Source: CAZELM01 sp964512995 (GTDB lineage Bacteria > CSSED10-310). Taken from it: a DNA stretch of 64,000 bases. A program made the translations under genes and the position numbers. The DNA is taken from assembly GCA_964512995.1 (NCBI GenBank), contig CAZELM010000013.1, positions 1-64,000 on the forward strand, written 5' to 3'. The notes beneath the pieces were generated by a model. It had not been told where the DNA came from, did no database searches, and was given only the letters and a program-made list of their open reading frames with translations. How positions within the stretch are numbered: the stretch's first letter is position 1; every line of letters starts with the position of its first letter. Below, in pieces: positions 24,414 through 32,876 of the stretch.

Positions 24414-25606
24414 AAATCATCATGATTCATCCGCATGATATTTTTCATCCGCAGGAGCCGTGGACGACCCGCATCCGGAATATCGCCACAGAACTCCATC
24501 GGTTCGGTCATGAAGTGAAACTTGTCTGTCACTATTTCTCCAAACCACATGCCATTCCGATGCTCGCTTCCAATATTCCGATTTCAGTAACCCAATTCGC
24601 GAGAGGGATGATGGCCTGGCCGGCTAATATCCGCAAATTGACCGGATATCTCAGATGGTGCGATGTGGTGCATCTCCAGAAAAGTATTCCATATGCCACG
24701 ATTCCGCTCATGATTGCGTTGGCACGGGTCCCGCGCCGGGTTCACTATGATTGGGATGATTGGGAGTCCGCAATCTATTCCATTGAGTATCGACAACGAG
24801 CGCCGTTCTGGCTTCGGCATCTGGAAGGGATTTTCCCGCGCTATGCCGATACGATTTCGTATGCCAGCCATCAGATCAAAGAGCTGCTTATGGAGATCGG
24901 ATACCCGGAACCATTGACAGCACATGCCACGGTTGGCGTCGACCTGAAACATTTTCATCCCCAAACGTCCGGCGCGGACGAGATCCGATGCCGGTATGAC
25001 GTCACTGGAAAACTCGTCATCTATATGGGGCAACTGCATGCGGCTCAGTATGCCGAATTGTATCTTCACGCCGCCCGGGATGTGCTTCGTGTACTGCCCG
25101 ATACCCGATTCCTGTTGGTTGGAGATGGCTGGGACAAACCCCGGTTGATGGAATTGGCCGGCGAACTCGGTGTCATGGGTCCTTTAGTCTTTACGGGGAG
25201 CGTTCCGCATGAATCGATACCGGATTATCTCGCTGCTGCGGATATCGGAGTCGTCAGTCTGGAAGACAATCCCGCCACACGTGCGAAAAGCCCGTTGAAG
25301 ATCGTGGAGTATCTTGCGTCGGGGTTGGCGGTTGTCGCCTCCGGAGTGGGGGATGTGCCGTTCATGATCGGTGACGGTGGAGTTGTGGTCCCGCCCGGAG
25401 ACAGCATGGCCATTGCACAAGCTCTGATCCAACTGCTGACCGATGATAACCGTCTCCAGCAAACAAAACAATTGGCCCGAAAGCGAGCGGAAACCTGTTT
25501 TGACTGGGCTGTGATTGCGAAGCGGATCGAAGCACTGTATCGAATCGATCTGCCGATCCAACCGGCAAAATTGAGGATGCCTGGGAAAGTGAGAGGTGTA
25601 TGGTGA
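24410..25606 (+). CDS. GT4-family glycosyltransferase
   Basis: A 398-residue GT-B enzyme. The N-terminal domain starts MKIIMIHPHDIFHPQEPWTTRIRNIATEL, a glycine-poor but typical donor/acceptor loop. The C-terminal domain shows FLLVGDGWDKPRLMELAGELGV and the donor pocket AADIGVVSLEDNPATRAKSPLKIVEYLASGLAVVASGVGDVPF. The E-x7-E pair is represented here by K-S-P-L-K-I-V-E-Y, as in several lipopolysaccharide mannosyltransferase-like GT4 enzymes. No ribosome site precedes ATG 24410; translation probably depends on coupling with the small frame that overlaps it by 4 bases. It overlaps the next glycosyltransferase by 7 bases. Codon third positions look GC-richer than in genes left of 13 kb, hinting at a different history. 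Confidence 0.85.
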   Translation: MKIIMIHPHDIFHPQEPWTTRIRNIATELHRFGHEVKLVCHYFSKPHAIPMLASNIPISVTQFARGMMAWPANIRKLTGYLRWCDVVHLQKSIPYATIPLMIALARVPRRVHYDWDDWESAIYSIEYRQRAPFWLRHLEGIFPRYADTISYASHQIKELLMEIGYPEPLTAHATVGVDLKHFHPQTSGADEIRCRYDVTGKLVIYMGQLHAAQYAELYLHAARDVLRVLPDTRFLLVGDGWDKPRLMELAGELGVMGPLVFTGSVPHESIPDYLAAADIGVVSLEDNPATRAKSPLKIVEYLASGLAVVASGVGDVPFMIGDGGVVVPPGDSMAIAQALIQLLTDDNRLQQTKQLARKRAETCFDWAVIAKRIEALYRIDLPIQPAKLRMPGKVRGVW

Positions 25607-26913
25607 GACTGGCTGTCGTCGATCCATCGTTTCATTGGCCTCCGACTGGCGGTTCCTGGGTGGATCTCCGCGAGGTGTTGGTCCGGCTGCGGGCTCGGGG
25701 ATTGGAAGTCTCGTTGTTCACCGTCCGCTGTGATGATGCCTTTATCCCCCGGGGAACCATCACAGCAGATCCAGGATTCCCCGCCGAGATTCTGCCGGTC
25801 AGCCGTAAAAAATCGGATTGGCCGTCGGTTTTGAAAAATGCGGTCACATCGTTTCAACCGGATACCGTCCTGATCACCAATACATTTTCATTCGGTCCGG
25901 ATCTGATCGAGATGTTTGCGGAGTATCCGGTTTTCATCCGGATTTATGGATTTGAGATCGTGTGTCCCAATTATATGTCCGTCCGCCGGAATACGCGGAT
26001 TTCGGAATGGAATCAACCCACTCGGGAACCGGTATGCCCGTTGAGTTATCTGACGCATCCCACGGCATGCACATGGTGTGCGTTGCGTTCGTTTGGCCGC
26101 CTGTTTCACCCCTTCCGATCCCGCAGGGAACCGATGAATCCGCTCGCCGGAGAGTATTTTCAGTTAGGTGCGTTCTGGCCGTGGTATCACGAGAAAGCGG
26201 TCTCTTCATTGAATCGGGTTCAGGGAATTCTGGTCTATAATGATTTCATTGCAGAGAAATTTTCACGGATCGATGTCCCCATCCATCGGATTCCGGGCGG
26301 TGTGGATACCGTTCATTTTTCTCCGGGAGCAGCGAAATCGACGCCTCGGTTGATCGTGATGCCGGGGCGGGTTCAGGACCCCCGGAAAGGGTTCCCGGTC
26401 TTTCAGTCCGCCGTGCACGAACTCCAGGAGCGGTACCCAGAACTGCTTGGCGATCTCGAGATCAAGGTGACGGATCCGTCTCTGGAATCCACCGACCCGG
26501 TGATCCAGTCGACCGGATGGATTCCTTTTCCGGAGATGCCGGAATTGTATCGATCAGCGTATTTCTGTGTGATCCCGACGAACTGGCCGGAGCCGTTCGG
26601 ATTGACGGCCTTGGAGGCGATGGCGTGTGGTGCACCGGTGATCGCTTCGGATATCGGTGGATTTCAGCAGACCGTTCTGGATCAGGAGACCGGATTGCGG
26701 GTTCCGCCGGGTGATCCGCATGCGCTCGCGGATGCCATGATAATGCTCCTGCAGAATCCGGAACTACGGGATACGCTGAGCCGGAATGCCGTGTCTCGGG
26801 CAGGGGAGATGTTCGAGTGGGATCGGGTGGTAGCGCGATATTATGTTCCATTGTTCGGAGGTCAATCCGAAAAAATGGAACCTCCAGCACAGCTCCCGTG
26901 TATTATGGATTGA
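25600..26913 (+). CDS. GT4-family glycosyltransferase with Cys-rich insertion
   Basis: A 437-residue GT-B glycosyltransferase. The N-terminal domain has the loop HWPPTGGSWVDLRE. A Cys cluster (C122, C146, C157, C160 in EIVCPNYM, EPVCPLSY and TACTWCAL) is a likely metal or structural site also seen in part in the enzyme at 21446-22678. The C-terminal domain shows the full E-x7-E signature in NWPEPFGLTALEAMACGAPVIASDIGG. GTP/UDP-sugar donor unknown. It starts 7 bases inside the upstream gene and is followed by a strong hairpin terminator at 26984-27008, so the pair (plus the small frame before it) is a complete short operon. High GC at third positions is visible. Confidence 0.87.
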   Translation: MVRLAVVDPSFHWPPTGGSWVDLREVLVRLRARGLEVSLFTVRCDDAFIPRGTITADPGFPAEILPVSRKKSDWPSVLKNAVTSFQPDTVLITNTFSFGPDLIEMFAEYPVFIRIYGFEIVCPNYMSVRRNTRISEWNQPTREPVCPLSYLTHPTACTWCALRSFGRLFHPFRSRREPMNPLAGEYFQLGAFWPWYHEKAVSSLNRVQGILVYNDFIAEKFSRIDVPIHRIPGGVDTVHFSPGAAKSTPRLIVMPGRVQDPRKGFPVFQSAVHELQERYPELLGDLEIKVTDPSLESTDPVIQSTGWIPFPEMPELYRSAYFCVIPTNWPEPFGLTALEAMACGAPVIASDIGGFQQTVLDQETGLRVPPGDPHALADAMIMLLQNPELRDTLSRNAVSRAGEMFEWDRVVARYYVPLFGGQSEKMEPPAQLPCIMD

Positions 26914-26983
26914 GAGACCCACTCAACCAAGGCTCTTTAAAAAAATCTCTTCATACATAATCCTCTTTTCCTCCCCTAAACGG

Positions 26984-27008
26984 CCCCTTCAAGGAACGCT
27001 TGAAGGGG
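26984..27008 (+). terminator. terminator after the plus-strand glycosyltransferases
   Basis: CCCCTTCAAG (26984-26993) and CTTGAAGGGG (26999-27008) form a perfect 10-bp stem with a 5-base loop, followed by CCTTTTG. Confidence 0.7.
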
Positions 27009-27233
27009 TCCTGCCTTTTGTACGCAGATTTCGCGAATGGATTCCGATAAACGGGAACGTGGAATATTTTACTGGAACCAATCATATTCATATCCTTAAT
27101 TGTGAGGAGCGGAGCGATAAAAATCATCCATTGTTCACTGGGATGGTTTCATGGTTCTCTGCCGACAATGAGTGTATGGATTTGGAATATGGTCGTTACC
27201 GTGAATTCAAACATCATTCAGAATAGAAATAAG

Positions 27234-27626
27234 GTCGTTCCAGCGAACGTAAGAGTCGATTATGACAGAAATAACTTCGCTGCGGATGAAAATAACGACG
27301 CTTCGGCAGATGTAATGGTCATTTCAGCGAATGTAGAAGTCGTTTCAGCGAATGTAGAGGTCGTTTCAGCGAATGTAGTTGTCGCTTCAGCGAATGTAGA
27401 GGTCGTTTCAGCGAATGTAGTTGTCCCTTCAGCGAATGTAGCTGTCGCTTCGGCGAATGTAGCTGTCGTTTCAGCGAATGTAGTTGTCGCTTCGGCGAAT
27501 GTAGTGGTCGCTTCAGCGAATGTAATGGTCGCTTCAGCGAATGTAGTTGTCGCTTCAGCGAATGTAATGGTCCCTTCAGTGAATGTAGTTGTCGCTTCAG
27601 CGAATGTAATGGTCGCTTCTGCGAAT
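27234..27626. repeat. 21-bp tandem array (minisatellite), about 19 units
   Basis: Exactly 21-base spacing. The consensus core is GTCGYTTCAGCGAATGTA followed by three variable bases (GAA, GTT, GAG, ATG, GCT, GTG). Units 5-19 (from 27318) are near-identical; units 1-4 (27234, 27255, 27276, 27297) keep the period but are degenerate, an older edge. Because 21 is a multiple of three, three frames stay open through it, giving low-complexity repeats (V-V-S-A-N-V on the plus strand; T-F-A-E-A-T and H-S-L-K-R on the minus strand); I do not believe any is a protein. The last unit runs directly into the 151-bp repeat through a shared GCGAAT. Confidence 0.9.
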
Positions 27627-28016
27627 CCGATCCCCGGGATCTGACCACCGATTGATCTGATATCACCCCGGAAAAACGCATCCCCCATTGCCCGTTGGAG
27701 TCGGTTTCAAACCTGCACCAATTGTCAAATCAACCCGTAATGGAACCATCCGGTTTGAAACCGATTCTGTGGCGAATCCGATCCCCGGGATCTGACCACC
27801 GATTGATCTGATATCACCCCGGAAAAACGCATCCCCCATTGCCCGTTGGAGTCGGTTTCAAACCTGCACCAATTGTCAAATCAACCCGTAATGGAACCAT
27901 CCGGTTTGAAACCGATTCTGTGGCGAATCCGATCCCCGGGATCTGACCACCGATTGATCTGATATCACCCCGGAAAAACGCATCCCCCATTGCCCGTTGG
28001 GATCGGTTTCAAACCT
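27621..28016. repeat. 151-bp direct repeats containing a 13-bp palindrome
   Basis: Copies begin at 27621, 27772 and 27923 (spacing exactly 151). Copies 1 and 2 are essentially identical; copy 3 is truncated after about 94 bases. Each complete copy carries an inverted repeat TCGGTTTCAAACC ... GGTTTGAAACCGA (27701-27713 and 27752-27764 in copy 1), 38 bases apart. The same inverted repeat with nearby flanks is found at 30161-30230, immediately upstream of the REP-associated transposase remnant. Confidence 0.9.
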
Positions 28017-28221
28017 GTGGACGTGGGTAATGGATGTGAATCGTGACGTGAAACCACCAATTTGAAGCCGACCCCTACAGGCGTTGTGGTTTGTACGTGG
28101 TGTGTACCGATGATCCCACGTACGTCGTGGAACCAATCGGCCCCCAATCCCGGTTGTTCGCAATCCCTGTTGCGATTCGGTGGATTTAAACCCGATTCCG
28201 TCCTGAAAAACATGGCCGTAT

Positions 28222-29274
28222 TCAGATCATCCCGGCGATCCGGAGCGCTTTGATATGCACTTGCGGCCTGGGTAATTCCCCCAGTTTCGCGATCGGAATC
28301 CATTCAATGTTCACCCAGAACGGATGATGCCAATCCCGATTCAGAATCGCATCAAACAATCGGAATGTGACTTTGAAATGGGAGTATTGATGCGCCGCCT
28401 GTTCCGGATATTCCCGCAGAACATCAATGCCCATCTCCATTGTGAAGGATTCAATGGATATCTCATCCAGCATCACGTTCGGGAGCTCCCAGAGACCACC
28501 CAACAATCCGTCGGGTGGTCTCTGGAGCAGAAGGATCGTGTCGCCTCTCCGAAAAATAAACGCGGCTCCATGACGATGCGGTACTTTTGATTTCATTGCT
28601 TTCACCGGGTAACGTGATACCGATTCTGTGAGATACGCTGAACACCTGCTGGAGAGAGGGCACACACTGCAAACCGGTTTGACTACGCATTGCAGAGCGC
28701 CGAACTCCATCCATGCCTGGTTGACCCATCGTGGTTCATGATCGTAATAGCTTCTTTCAAGTATTTCTTTAAAAGAAATCTTGATGCGTGTGGAGTCGGC
28801 ATTCTCGTCTGAGGCGATTAATCTGGACACCACACGAATAACATTTCCATCGACAGCGGCAACCGGGAGATTGAACGCAATACTCGCAACAGCTCCCGCG
28901 ATATACGGACCGATCCCCGGAATGCGCAATAGCTCGGGATAGGTTGCAGGGAAATGGCCATTGTGATGTTCAATCAGGTAGTAGGCTCCTTTTTGCAGAT
29001 TACGGGCTCGGGCATAGTATCCCAGTCCCTCCCATACTTTCAGAACAATCGTCTGATCCGCGGCAGCCAGGGATTGCAGGTTGGGAAACACATCCATCCA
29101 GCGATGATAGTAATCAATGACGGTTTTGACCTGTGTCTGCTGGAGCATTACTTCGCTGACCCAGATTTTATAGGGATCCGATTCGCCTCTCCAGGGAAGT
29201 TTCCGGCGGTGTTCATTAAACCATAGCATCAGTGTGTCGATGATGGAGTTGGGTATGTTTGTGCGCTGATTCAT
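28222..29274 (-). CDS. mutY: A/G-specific adenine glycosylase MutY
   Basis: A 350-residue DNA repair enzyme that removes adenine mispaired with 8-oxoguanine. The HhH-GPD fold shows the catalytic Glu41 in WVSEVMLQQTQV, the helix-hairpin-helix LLRIPGIGPYIAGAV (about 116-130), and the catalytic Asp142 in VDGNVIRVVSR. The Fe-S loop has cysteines at 196, 202, 205 and 211, giving C-x5-C-x2-C-x5-C, whereas the usual MutY spacing is C-x6-C-x2-C-x5-C. A C-terminal NUDIX-like 8-oxoG recognition domain (about 230-350, with LLLQRPPDGLLGGLWELPN) completes the protein. Length matches the family. AAAGGA lies about 15 bases before ATG 29274. It is a single gene between the repeat island and the transposase remnant. 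Confidence 0.95.
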   Translation of the reverse strand: MNQRTNIPNSIIDTLMLWFNEHRRKLPWRGESDPYKIWVSEVMLQQTQVKTVIDYYHRWMDVFPNLQSLAAADQTIVLKVWEGLGYYARARNLQKGAYYLIEHHNGHFPATYPELLRIPGIGPYIAGAVASIAFNLPVAAVDGNVIRVVSRLIASDENADSTRIKISFKEILERSYYDHEPRWVNQAWMEFGALQCVVKPVCSVCPLSSRCSAYLTESVSRYPVKAMKSKVPHRHGAAFIFRRGDTILLLQRPPDGLLGGLWELPNVMLDEISIESFTMEMGIDVLREYPEQAAHQYSHFKVTFRLFDAILNRDWHHPFWVNIEWIPIAKLGELPRPQVHIKALRIAGMI

Positions 29275-29449
29275 GGTGTTTTGCCCGGTTCCTTTGTGAC
29301 ATATCCCTCAGCCACAATAAATGGAAAGGGACTTAGTTTGGGATGGCCGGTGAACGGTGCATTAAGGTTTCATTAATCCAAATCGGCGTCCCGGAATGAT
29401 GGAAATGGATAACTTGCTATATACAATATTATTTCTAAGTGGACTACTT

Positions 29450-30108
29450 CTATGAAAACCCATTTCCGTATCCGTTCTTGGCGATGATGTTATCCATTTG
29501 TCGTTTCATTGTCACTGATAACCGGGTTTTGGGAGTCTTCGTTTTAAATTTTCGGGGATTGGCTCGAATATGATTACGGATTTGAGTGAGTTCATGTTTA
29601 TCCCGGATGATGTGTTCATAGTAATTTCTTTGCCAAACCGGTATCCCAGTTGTTATCCGTAGTTTGTTAATCCGGCGACTGGAAAATGTTTTGAGTCCTC
29701 GTACGATTTCCGATAATCCATGACGTACAGAGCCAGGTTTCATGCCTGCCGAAGTCTGGGTTGTGGATACGTTTTGGTGTATGTGAGTGGATTTAGAACC
29801 TTTCCCTGCACATGGTTGTATAACAGGAATTCTGTCTGTAATAACGATGATGCAATGCATATGATCGGGCATGATCATCATTTCATCCAGACGGATATTG
29901 CTATAAATGTATGGTAAATGCTCCCAAACATCCTGAACAATTTTTCCAGCATCGTTCAAAACCATTTTTTTATCGATGATTTTTCCGAAAAGTGTTCCCG
30001 GTTATGGGTACAACATGTCACGAAGTACATACCAGACTGCGAATAATCACAATTTCTCAGTCTGATGGATCGTCGGTGGTGCTTTTCCGGGTTAGATGAT
30101 GTGGTCAT
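29450..30108 (-). pseudogene. REP-associated tyrosine transposase (RAYT / IS200-like Y1), frameshifted
   Basis: A single-strand DNA transposase of the HUH/Y1 family, split by one frameshift. The first segment (ATG 30108, AAAGGA upstream) reads RRSIRLRNCDYSQSGMYFVTCCTHNREHF then leaves frame. The second segment (to 29450) reads KKMVLNDAGKIVQDVW ... MPDHMHCIIVI (the HUH histidine pair) ... WQRNYYEHIIRDKHELTQIRNHIRANP (the catalytic Tyr helix). The family sequence would need one more T in the TTTT tract after REH, so a one-base deletion is the simplest cause. A run of A7 that fits the -1 slippery heptamer A-AAA-AAA lies just downstream (about 29974-29980), so slippage could restore the C-terminal frame. 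A REP-like palindrome sits 33-120 bases upstream of its start. Confidence 0.85.
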
Positions 30109-30140
30109 GATGATTCCTTTGATAAATGAATCAGACGAAC

Positions 30141-30235
30141 CGATCCCCCGTTGCCTGTTGGGGTCGGTTTCAAATCTGCCCTGATGGTAATAATGAACCG
30201 TACTGGAATTGTCAGGTTTGAAACCGATCCCTAGG
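30141..30235. repeat. REP-like palindromic element beside the transposase
   Basis: The left arm 30161-30178 and right arm 30213-30230 (CAGGTTTGAAACCGATCC) are inverted repeats matching at 16 of 18 positions. The flank CGATCCCCCGTTGCCTGTTGG resembles the ATCCCCCATTGCCCGTTGG flank of the 151-bp repeats at 27.7-28.0 kb. It lies between the RAYT start and the end of clpB. Confidence 0.8.
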
Positions 30236-30251
30236 ACCCATTGGTTTATTA

Positions 30252-32876
30252 TCATCCTGGATGAATCGATTCTCCAATGCTGATGGTTAAATTACCACCT
30301 TGCTCATCGATCTGGATCACGCTGCCATCGACCACTTCTCCTGCGATCAACATCCGTCCGATGCGCGTCTCCAGTTCCCGCTGCAGAAATCGTTTCAGCG
30401 GTCGTGCTCCATACACCGGATCGAATCCATTCCTCGCGATGAGCCGCCGGGCCGATTCCGTCATTTCCAGCGAGATTCGGCGCTCCTTCAGACGTTGCCG
30501 GAGCGTTTCAATCATAATCTCGACAATCTGTTCAATTTCCCCAAGTGTGAGCGGCTTGAACAGGACAATATCATCCACCCGGTTTAGAAATTCAGGGCGG
30601 AAATGGATCCGGAGTTCCCGCATCACTGTATTGCGGACCGATTCATGGATCACTCCCGAATCACTGATCCCTTCGAGCAGATGATGGGAGCCGATATTGC
30701 TGGTCATGATGATTACCGTGTTTTTGAAATCCACTGTCCGGCCGTGACTGTCTGTGACGCGGCCATCATCGAGTATCTGTAACAGAACATTGAATACATC
30801 CTGATGTGCTTTCTCGATTTCATCAAACAAAATCACGGAATACGGTTTACGCCGCACAGCTTCGGTCAGTTGACCACCCTCATCGTAGCCCACATATCCC
30901 GGTGGAGCACCGATCAGACGGGACACCGTATGTTTCTCCATATATTCAGACATATCGATCCGGATGAGGTTATCTTCGGTGTCAAACAATGCAGCAGCCA
31001 GTGTACGGGCCAGCTCCGTCTTTCCCACTCCGGTCGGACCCAGAAATATAAATGAACCAATCGGCCGGCACGGGTCCTTGATTCCGGATCGGGCTCGAAT
31101 CACGGCATCCGATACGAGTTGCACGGCTTCATCTTGACCAATCACACGACGGTGGAGATGATGATCGAGATGCAACAGCTTTTCACGCTCTCCCTCGACG
31201 AGCCGTGTCACCGGAATACCGGTCCATTTGGAGACGATATCCGCAATCTCTTCATCGGTGACGGATTCCCTCAGCAGCTTCTCTCCGTTCTGGCGATTTT
31301 TCAGCCGTTCTTCACTTTGCCGGAGCTGGTTTTCCAGATTTGGCAACCGGCCGTGTTTCAATTCCGCAGCTCGATTGAGATCATATTCCCGCTCCGCTTT
31401 TTCAATGTCCATGCGGATCCGTTCGATGTCTTCGCGCAATTTCTGGACGTGTCCGATGATTTCTTTCTCCGCATCCCATTGCGCCCGCATGCCATCCGCT
31501 TCCGTTTTCAAATCCGCCAGCTCTCTGCGGATCGTTTCCAGTCGTTCTTTGCTGGAGCTGTCTTTCTCTTTTTTCAGGGCCGCTTCTTCGATCTCCAACT
31601 GCATGATACGCCGGGTGACTTCGTCCAACGCTGTTGGCATGGAGTCGATCTCGGTGCGGATCATGGCGCAGGCTTCATCGACGAGATCAATGGCTTTATC
31701 AGGAAGGAACCGGTCGGAAATGTATCGATTGGAGAGAGTCGCTGCCGCAACGAGTGCACCATCGAGAATCTGGACACCGTGATGGATTTCAAACCGCTCC
31801 TTCAGTCCCCGTAAAATGGAGATCGTATCTTCCACCGTCGGCTGATCCACCAGGACGGGCTGGAATCGGCGTTCGAGAGCGGCATCTTTTTCAATGTATT
31901 TCCGGTATTCATCCAATGTCGTTGCACCGATGCAGTGGAGTTCACCACGGGCCAGCATGGGTTTGAGCATGTTTCCGGCGTCCATGGAACCTTCTGCTTT
32001 TCCAGCGCCGACAATGGTGTGCAATTCATCGATGAACAGCAGGATCCGGCCGTCGCTTTCTTTGATTTCCTGAAGTACGGCTTTCAGCCGTTCCTCAAAC
32101 TCCCCGCGGTATTTGGCTCCCGCAACCAGTGCTCCCATATCCAGAGCGAAAATTGATTTCTCTTTGAGTCCTTCGGGAACATCGCCGCGCACGATGCGGT
32201 GAGCGAGTCCCTCCACGATCGCCGTTTTACCGACACCAGGTTCACCGATCAGCACGGGATTGTTTTTTGTTTTTCGTGACAGGATCCGGATCACCCGCCG
32301 GATTTCAGCATCGCGTCCGATCACAGGATCCAGTTTTCCCCGGTGGACATCCTGAACCAGATCCCGCCCGTAGCGCTCCAGTGCTTCATACGTTGATTCC
32401 GGATTGGTGCTTTGCACGCGTTGATTTCCACGAACGTCCACCAGTCCATTCAAAAACCGATCCCGGGTGATGCCGAAGCTTTTGAATAACTTACTGAGGA
32501 ACGTGGTTTCGGTTTCATCGATAGCAGCCAGAAAGAGATGCTCCACAGATACATATTCGTCTTTGAGTCGCTTAGCCTCGTCTTCCGCCTGAACAAGAAG
32601 CTGGTTGAATCGTTGAGTAACATAGATTTTCCCGGGTTCTGCTCCGGGACCGGAGATTCGTGGACGACGCTGCAATTCGTCTTCGATCCGTTTTGTGAGC
32701 GTATCGAGTGGTGCATCCATTTTTTTCAGCAACCGGGGAATCAGCCCTTCGGGTTGTGCGAGCAAAGCCAGCATCAGATGCTCCACATCCAGTTCAATGT
32801 GACCGAATCGCACGGCTTTGACTTGAGCGTCGTGCAATGCTTCCTGGGATTTTTGTGTTAATCGGTTGATATCCAT
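30252..32876 (-). CDS. clpB: ClpB disaggregase
   Basis: An 874-residue Hsp100 AAA+ chaperone that pulls proteins out of aggregates together with DnaK. Order: Clp N domain (about 1-145, LTQKSQEALHDAQ opening), NBD1 with Walker A GEPGVGKT (about 205) and Walker B LFIDELHT, the ClpB-specific coiled-coil middle domain (about 405-525, highly charged), and NBD2 with GPTGVGKT (about 605) and ILFDEIEKAH. The C-terminal small domain ends the protein. Presence of the M domain and absence of a ClpP-binding IGF loop as in ClpA support ClpB. ATG 32876 has AAGGAGG 5 bases upstream; the longer frame to 32984 is not needed. It is a single gene. With Hsp20 and HtpG in the same window it rounds out the heat-stress set. 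Confidence 0.97.
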   Translation of the reverse strand: MDINRLTQKSQEALHDAQVKAVRFGHIELDVEHLMLALLAQPEGLIPRLLKKMDAPLDTLTKRIEDELQRRPRISGPGAEPGKIYVTQRFNQLLVQAEDEAKRLKDEYVSVEHLFLAAIDETETTFLSKLFKSFGITRDRFLNGLVDVRGNQRVQSTNPESTYEALERYGRDLVQDVHRGKLDPVIGRDAEIRRVIRILSRKTKNNPVLIGEPGVGKTAIVEGLAHRIVRGDVPEGLKEKSIFALDMGALVAGAKYRGEFEERLKAVLQEIKESDGRILLFIDELHTIVGAGKAEGSMDAGNMLKPMLARGELHCIGATTLDEYRKYIEKDAALERRFQPVLVDQPTVEDTISILRGLKERFEIHHGVQILDGALVAAATLSNRYISDRFLPDKAIDLVDEACAMIRTEIDSMPTALDEVTRRIMQLEIEEAALKKEKDSSSKERLETIRRELADLKTEADGMRAQWDAEKEIIGHVQKLREDIERIRMDIEKAEREYDLNRAAELKHGRLPNLENQLRQSEERLKNRQNGEKLLRESVTDEEIADIVSKWTGIPVTRLVEGEREKLLHLDHHLHRRVIGQDEAVQLVSDAVIRARSGIKDPCRPIGSFIFLGPTGVGKTELARTLAAALFDTEDNLIRIDMSEYMEKHTVSRLIGAPPGYVGYDEGGQLTEAVRRKPYSVILFDEIEKAHQDVFNVLLQILDDGRVTDSHGRTVDFKNTVIIMTSNIGSHHLLEGISDSGVIHESVRNTVMRELRIHFRPEFLNRVDDIVLFKPLTLGEIEQIVEIMIETLRQRLKERRISLEMTESARRLIARNGFDPVYGARPLKRFLQRELETRIGRMLIAGEVVDGSVIQIDEQGGNLTISIGESIHPG

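Larger units (their letters stand above)
26914..28221. other. repeat island between glycosyltransferases and mutY
   Basis: 1.3 kb without a credible gene. In order: a terminator hairpin (26984-27008), about 220 bases of unremarkable sequence, a 19-unit 21-bp array (27234-27626), two and a half copies of a 151-bp direct repeat (27621-28016), and about 200 bases of degenerate palindromic sequence ending at mutY. Palindrome-like fragments such as CAATTTGAAGCCGACCCC (about 28059) resemble one arm of the 151-bp repeat. Confidence 0.6.

Noticed and set aside
27234..27626. CRISPR array
   Set aside because: Units are contiguous 21-mers without unique spacers, and no cas genes are present.
27102..27688. 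Long open frames through the 21-bp array on both strands
   Set aside because: A period divisible by three keeps frames open automatically. The translations are pure low complexity in three frames at once, and there is no credible start.
31119..31966. Long plus-strand frames inside clpB
   Set aside because: Antisense shadows of a strongly conserved gene on the other strand.
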